DNA of 8,177 nucleotides, from assembly GCA_030589835.1 (NCBI GenBank), contig JAUUZS010000173.1:1-8177 (forward strand), read 5' to 3'. The notes below the pieces were generated by a model that was given only the letters and a program-made list of their open reading frames with translations, was not told the DNA's origin and ran no database searches. This document shows, one piece after another, positions 5,621 through 8,177 of the stretch; position 1 is the stretch's first letter; every line of letters begins with the position of its first letter. This stretch comes from Cyclobacteriaceae bacterium. GTDB lineage: Bacteria > Bacteroidota > Bacteroidia > Cytophagales > Cyclobacteriaceae. The translations under genes were made by a program, and so were the position numbers.

Positions 5621-6982
5621 ATGGAGAAGTCTAAATATGAACGGCCGGTAATCCAAAAGCTAAATACCGGATTAATGAATAAATTTGGGATGGGCGTAGA
5701 AACCCACCCTATGCGTGATATCGATGGGGTTCCCGTTAAGGAACTCATAAAAAAATATGGTTCGCCCCTTTTTGTGCTGTCCGAGGAAAAAATAAGAAAT
5801 AAATACCGGGATGTATACCGTTCTTTTACGGTACGCTACCCAAAGGTGCAATTTGCATGGTCCTACAAAACCAATTACCTGAATGCGGTATGTAATATCT
5901 TTCATCAGGAAGGCAGCTGGGCAGAAGTCGTCTCCGGATTTGAATACAAAAAAGCTATTCTGAATGGTGTTCCCGGCGAAAAGATCATTTTCAATGGCCC
6001 TGACAAGCATATAGAAGACCTTAAGACCGCAGTAGAAAATGGTTCGCTTATTCATATCGATCATCTCGATGAGTTGTACACCCTCATTGAATTGGCGAGC
6101 CATACGGAACGCACTCCAAAAATTGCCATTCGAGTAAATATGGATACCGGAGTATACCCAATGTGGGATCGCTTTGGGCTCAATTATGAGAACAATATGG
6201 CCTGGGATGCCATCAATAAAATAATGGCAGCCGGTACCCTGAACCTGGTAGGCCTGCACACACACATCGGTACCTATATGCTCAGCCCCAATGCGTATAG
6301 CGTGGCGGCAACAAAACTTGCCGAACTTGCTATTCGTATAAAGCAAAAATTCAATAAGACCATTCAGTATATTGACTTAGGCGGTGGATTCCCTTCTCAA
6401 AACAACCTGAAAGGCGCTTATCTGCCGGGTACGGATATGGTTCCCCCACTAGATGAATATGCTGAGGCAATTTCTTCAGCCTTGCTCAATAGCCCCTTAA
6501 ATCCGCAAGAACTCCCCCTGCTGATATTGGAGACAGGCAGAGCCCTGATTGATCATGCAGGATTCCTTTTGGGGACAGTGATTTCAAATAAACGACTTAA
6601 TTCAGGCAAAAGAGCAACGATACTGGATATTGGTATAAATATATTGTTTACTTCATTCTGGTATAACCATAAGGTAACCCCTGCACAGGATTTTTCAGAT
6701 TACCGTGAAGACATGGAATTGTTTGGTCCATTATGTATGAATATCGATGTAATAAGAGAGAGCATTCAATTGCCTTCATTAAAAACCGGAGACCATGTTG
6801 TCGTCCAAAATGTTGGCGCCTACAACATGACTCAATGGATGCAATTCATTACCCTGCGACCCAATATCGTGATGGTAGATCGGGACAAAAAGGTGCATTT
6901 GATTAGACAAAGCGAAGAGGTGGAAGATATAAACAGGATGGAAAGGACTCCCGAACATCTCAGTACTTTTAAGCTAGAATAA
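5621..6982 (+). CDS. Fold-III PLP-dependent amino acid decarboxylase (LysA-like) with leader-like N-terminal tail
   Basis: The 453-residue product matches the diaminopimelate/ornithine decarboxylase family (alanine-racemase-type barrel plus a C-terminal beta domain). The usual LysA beginning is seen at DGVPVKELIKKYGSPLFVLS (35-54). Catalytic landmarks are the PLP lysine in AWSYKTNY (K83), GLHTHIGT (211-218), the phosphate-binding DLGGGFP (252-258), ETGRAL (304-309), GPLCMNID with C372 and D376, and GAY at 399-401. These support an active decarboxylase releasing CO2 from an amino acid; the exact substrate is uncertain, and TGR replaces the commoner PGR. Residues 1-32 are an extra N-terminal segment containing KYERPVIQKLNTG, which resembles RiPP leader sequences (Y-x-x-P-x-I/L). 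The gene starts 12 bases after the ATP-grasp stop and is followed by a hairpin terminator. A biosynthetic lysA role is less likely given the PqqD/ATP-grasp context. Confidence 0.88.
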   Translation: MEKSKYERPVIQKLNTGLMNKFGMGVETHPMRDIDGVPVKELIKKYGSPLFVLSEEKIRNKYRDVYRSFTVRYPKVQFAWSYKTNYLNAVCNIFHQEGSWAEVVSGFEYKKAILNGVPGEKIIFNGPDKHIEDLKTAVENGSLIHIDHLDELYTLIELASHTERTPKIAIRVNMDTGVYPMWDRFGLNYENNMAWDAINKIMAAGTLNLVGLHTHIGTYMLSPNAYSVAATKLAELAIRIKQKFNKTIQYIDLGGGFPSQNNLKGAYLPGTDMVPPLDEYAEAISSALLNSPLNPQELPLLILETGRALIDHAGFLLGTVISNKRLNSGKRATILDIGINILFTSFWYNHKVTPAQDFSDYREDMELFGPLCMNIDVIRESIQLPSLKTGDHVVVQNVGAYNMTQWMQFITLRPNIVMVDRDKKVHLIRQSEEVEDINRMERTPEHLSTFKLE

Positions 6983-7042
6983 TAAACCAGAACGAGAAAT
7001 ACAGGCACAGATATTGATGGGTGTAGAAATAGTACGGATATA

Positions 7043-7087
7043 AAAGAACAAGGCAAGTGGATGTTTTTTACCTTTGCCTTGTTCTTT
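7043..7087 (+). terminator. Strong hairpin terminator after the decarboxylase gene
   Basis: A perfect 14-bp inverted repeat, AAAGAACAAGGCAA (7043-7056) and TTGCCTTGTTCTTT (7074-7087), encloses a 17-base loop containing six T residues. It lies about 60 bases downstream of the decarboxylase stop and just upstream of a separate promoter-like element, as expected for the end of the PqqD operon. The T-run after the stem is short, being part of the right arm itself. Confidence 0.7.
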
Positions 7088-7116
7088 AAACAATAGAGTA
7101 GCAAAAATGAACACAA

Positions 7117-7124
7117 TATATTTG
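7117..7124 (+). promoter_or_regulatory. Bacteroidota-type -7 element for the transporter gene
   Basis: TATATTTG fits the TAnnTTTG consensus for the Bacteroidota housekeeping sigma factor exactly. A transcript starting near 7130 would leave about 25 bases before the ATG at 7156. No TTG is seen at the expected -33 spacing, so support rests on the -7 match and on its position between a terminator and a gene start. Confidence 0.45.
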
Positions 7125-7155
7125 AAGTTCACCAATAAAAAAGGGGCATCAATTC

Positions 7156-8177
7156 ATGCGATATAAAATCGAAATCATACGATTCATTGATGGGATACTC
7201 AACAGCTATTCGCAAGTGTTTTTTGCGAGGAACAAAACGTTTGCGGTATTCTTATTGATCGTTACCTTTTTCGATCCTGTGATGGGATTTAGCGGGTTAT
7301 TTTCCATAATCCTTTCCAATCTTTTCGCAAGAATACTGGGGTTTAATCTCGATGCCATTCGATCCGGGGACTATGGGTTTAACAGCCTCTTGGTTGGTTT
7401 AGGATTGGGATATTATTATACACTAAATCCGGAATTCTTTATTCTGCTTACTGTCGGAGCCCTTCTATCGTTCTTATTTACCGTATTGGTTTCAGGTATA
7501 TTATTCAAATATAACCTTCCTTTTCTTAGTATTCCTTTTTTGTTGGCCCTGTGGGCGTTGATGCTGGCATCGAGGAATTATACAAGTCTTGAAATCAGCG
7601 AGCAAGGTGTGTATACCTTGAATGAGTTGTATTCCACAGGCAGTGGTTTTCTTGTTCAGGTGTATCAATACCTGAAACAGCACCCGCTACCGGAGCTTCT
7701 AAGGATTTATTTCAACTCACTTGGCGCAATTCTATTTCAATACAATATTATATCTGGAATATTAGTTGCCATTGGACTTATTATCTATTCGCGGATTGCG
7801 TTTCTGCTCTCTTTTATAAGTTTTACCACCGCATATTATTTATATCAGTTGCTCGGTGCAGATATTAATTCTCTAAGCTATTATTATATTGGCTTCAATT
7901 TTATCCTTAGCGGCATCGCTTTAGGAGGATATTTTATCGTGCCGTCCAGACAATCGGTGCTATGGACAATTGTATTGGTTCCCGTACTTATAATAATTGC
8001 ATCGGCCCTGGAAAGTGTTTTTATTTATCTGCAACTGAGTATTTATTCTTTGCCTTTTAATATTGTCGTGATCACTTTTTTATATGCGTTAAAATTAAGA
8101 GTACATCACACAGAGCCCAAGGAAGTTGTTGTTCAGCATCATTCGCCGGAGCAAAATTTGTATCACAGCCAAAGTGG
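7156..8177 (+). CDS. Urea-transporter-family membrane protein, 3'-truncated by window edge
   Basis: From ATG 7156, with AAGGGG nine bases upstream, the frame is open to the window edge (340 residues). It is almost wholly hydrophobic with about ten predicted membrane helices. The two homologous halves typical of urea channels are recognisable: DYGFNSLLVGLGLGYYY (72-88) repeats as YYIGFNFILSGIALGGYF (243-260), and LPFLSIPFLLALW (121-133) repeats as YSLPFNIVVITF (297-308). The start, with SQVFFARN and GFNLDAIRSG, also fits the family. UT proteins form trimeric channels for passive urea movement across the inner membrane; substrate here is inferred from family only. After residue 314 the chain becomes polar (RVHHTEPKEVV... 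onward), so a soluble C-terminal segment follows and runs out of the window. From memory, some Bacteroidota UT proteins carry a C-terminal M23 peptidase domain. It appears to have its own promoter and is separated from the PqqD operon by a terminator. Confidence 0.85.
   Translation, partial: MRYKIEIIRFIDGILNSYSQVFFARNKTFAVFLLIVTFFDPVMGFSGLFSIILSNLFARILGFNLDAIRSGDYGFNSLLVGLGLGYYYTLNPEFFILLTVGALLSFLFTVLVSGILFKYNLPFLSIPFLLALWALMLASRNYTSLEISEQGVYTLNELYSTGSGFLVQVYQYLKQHPLPELLRIYFNSLGAILFQYNIISGILVAIGLIIYSRIAFLLSFISFTTAYYLYQLLGADINSLSYYYIGFNFILSGIALGGYFIVPSRQSVLWTIVLVPVLIIIASALESVFIYLQLSIYSLPFNIVVITFLYALKLRVHHTEPKEVVVQHHSPEQNLYHSQS

Noticed and set aside
5672..6346. 224-codon minus-strand open frame
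   Set aside because: It lies wholly antisense to the decarboxylase gene, whose catalytic motifs are intact; the antisense peptide shows no domain.
5621..6982. Housekeeping lysA (diaminopimelate decarboxylase)
   Set aside because: Fold and catalytic residues fit, but the extra leader-like tail and the PqqD/ATP-grasp operon point to a specialised role; the symbol was therefore withheld.
7107..7166. 19-codon open frame (MNTIYLKFTNKKGASIHAI) overlapping the transporter start
   Set aside because: It would begin upstream of the TATATTTG element and so would not be on a transcript started there; too short to support otherwise.

Overview
The window looks like chromosomal DNA of a member of the Bacteroidota, probably from a Cytophagales- or Saprospirales-like lineage. 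This is inferred from moderately AT-rich DNA, weak or absent Shine-Dalgarno sequences, a lipoprotein-type PBP4, a DUF4159 protein, a secreted leucine-rich-repeat protein, and a TAnnTTTG (Bacteroidota-type -7) element before the last gene. No genus can be named from the sequence alone.

Layout: (1) 1-1517, minus strand: an exported leucine-rich-repeat protein, cut off at its 3' end by the window edge. (2) 1622-3615, plus strand: a two-gene unit, a lipoprotein D,D-carboxypeptidase/endopeptidase (PBP4/DacB, peptidase S13) followed through an ATGA overlap by a secreted DUF4159 protein. (3) 3616-4293: about 680 bases with no convincing gene but many repeats: a 10-bp tandem repeat running into a large hairpin, a second palindrome resembling dispersed REP-like elements, and a 19-bp tandem duplication. 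(4) 4294-6982, plus strand: a tight three-gene operon encoding a stand-alone PqqD-like (RRE-fold) protein, a CarB-like ATP-grasp ligase and a LysA-like fold-III PLP decarboxylase. (5) 7043-7087: a strong hairpin, probably the operon terminator. (6) 7156 to the end: a urea-transporter-family membrane protein, cut at the window edge just as it leaves the membrane domain.

The most interesting part is the three-gene operon. A PqqD/RRE protein normally binds the leader of a RiPP precursor peptide, yet no precursor gene or radical-SAM maturase is visible here. Instead the decarboxylase carries an extra N-terminal segment of about 30 residues with a leader-like Y-x-x-P-x-I pattern (KYERPVIQKLNTG). 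I infer that the PqqD protein may dock on this tail, or on a similar leader encoded elsewhere, to bring together an amino-acid or peptide ligase and an amino-acid decarboxylase. The substrate and product are unknown. The remaining genes are cell-envelope or transport functions with no evident link to this pathway.
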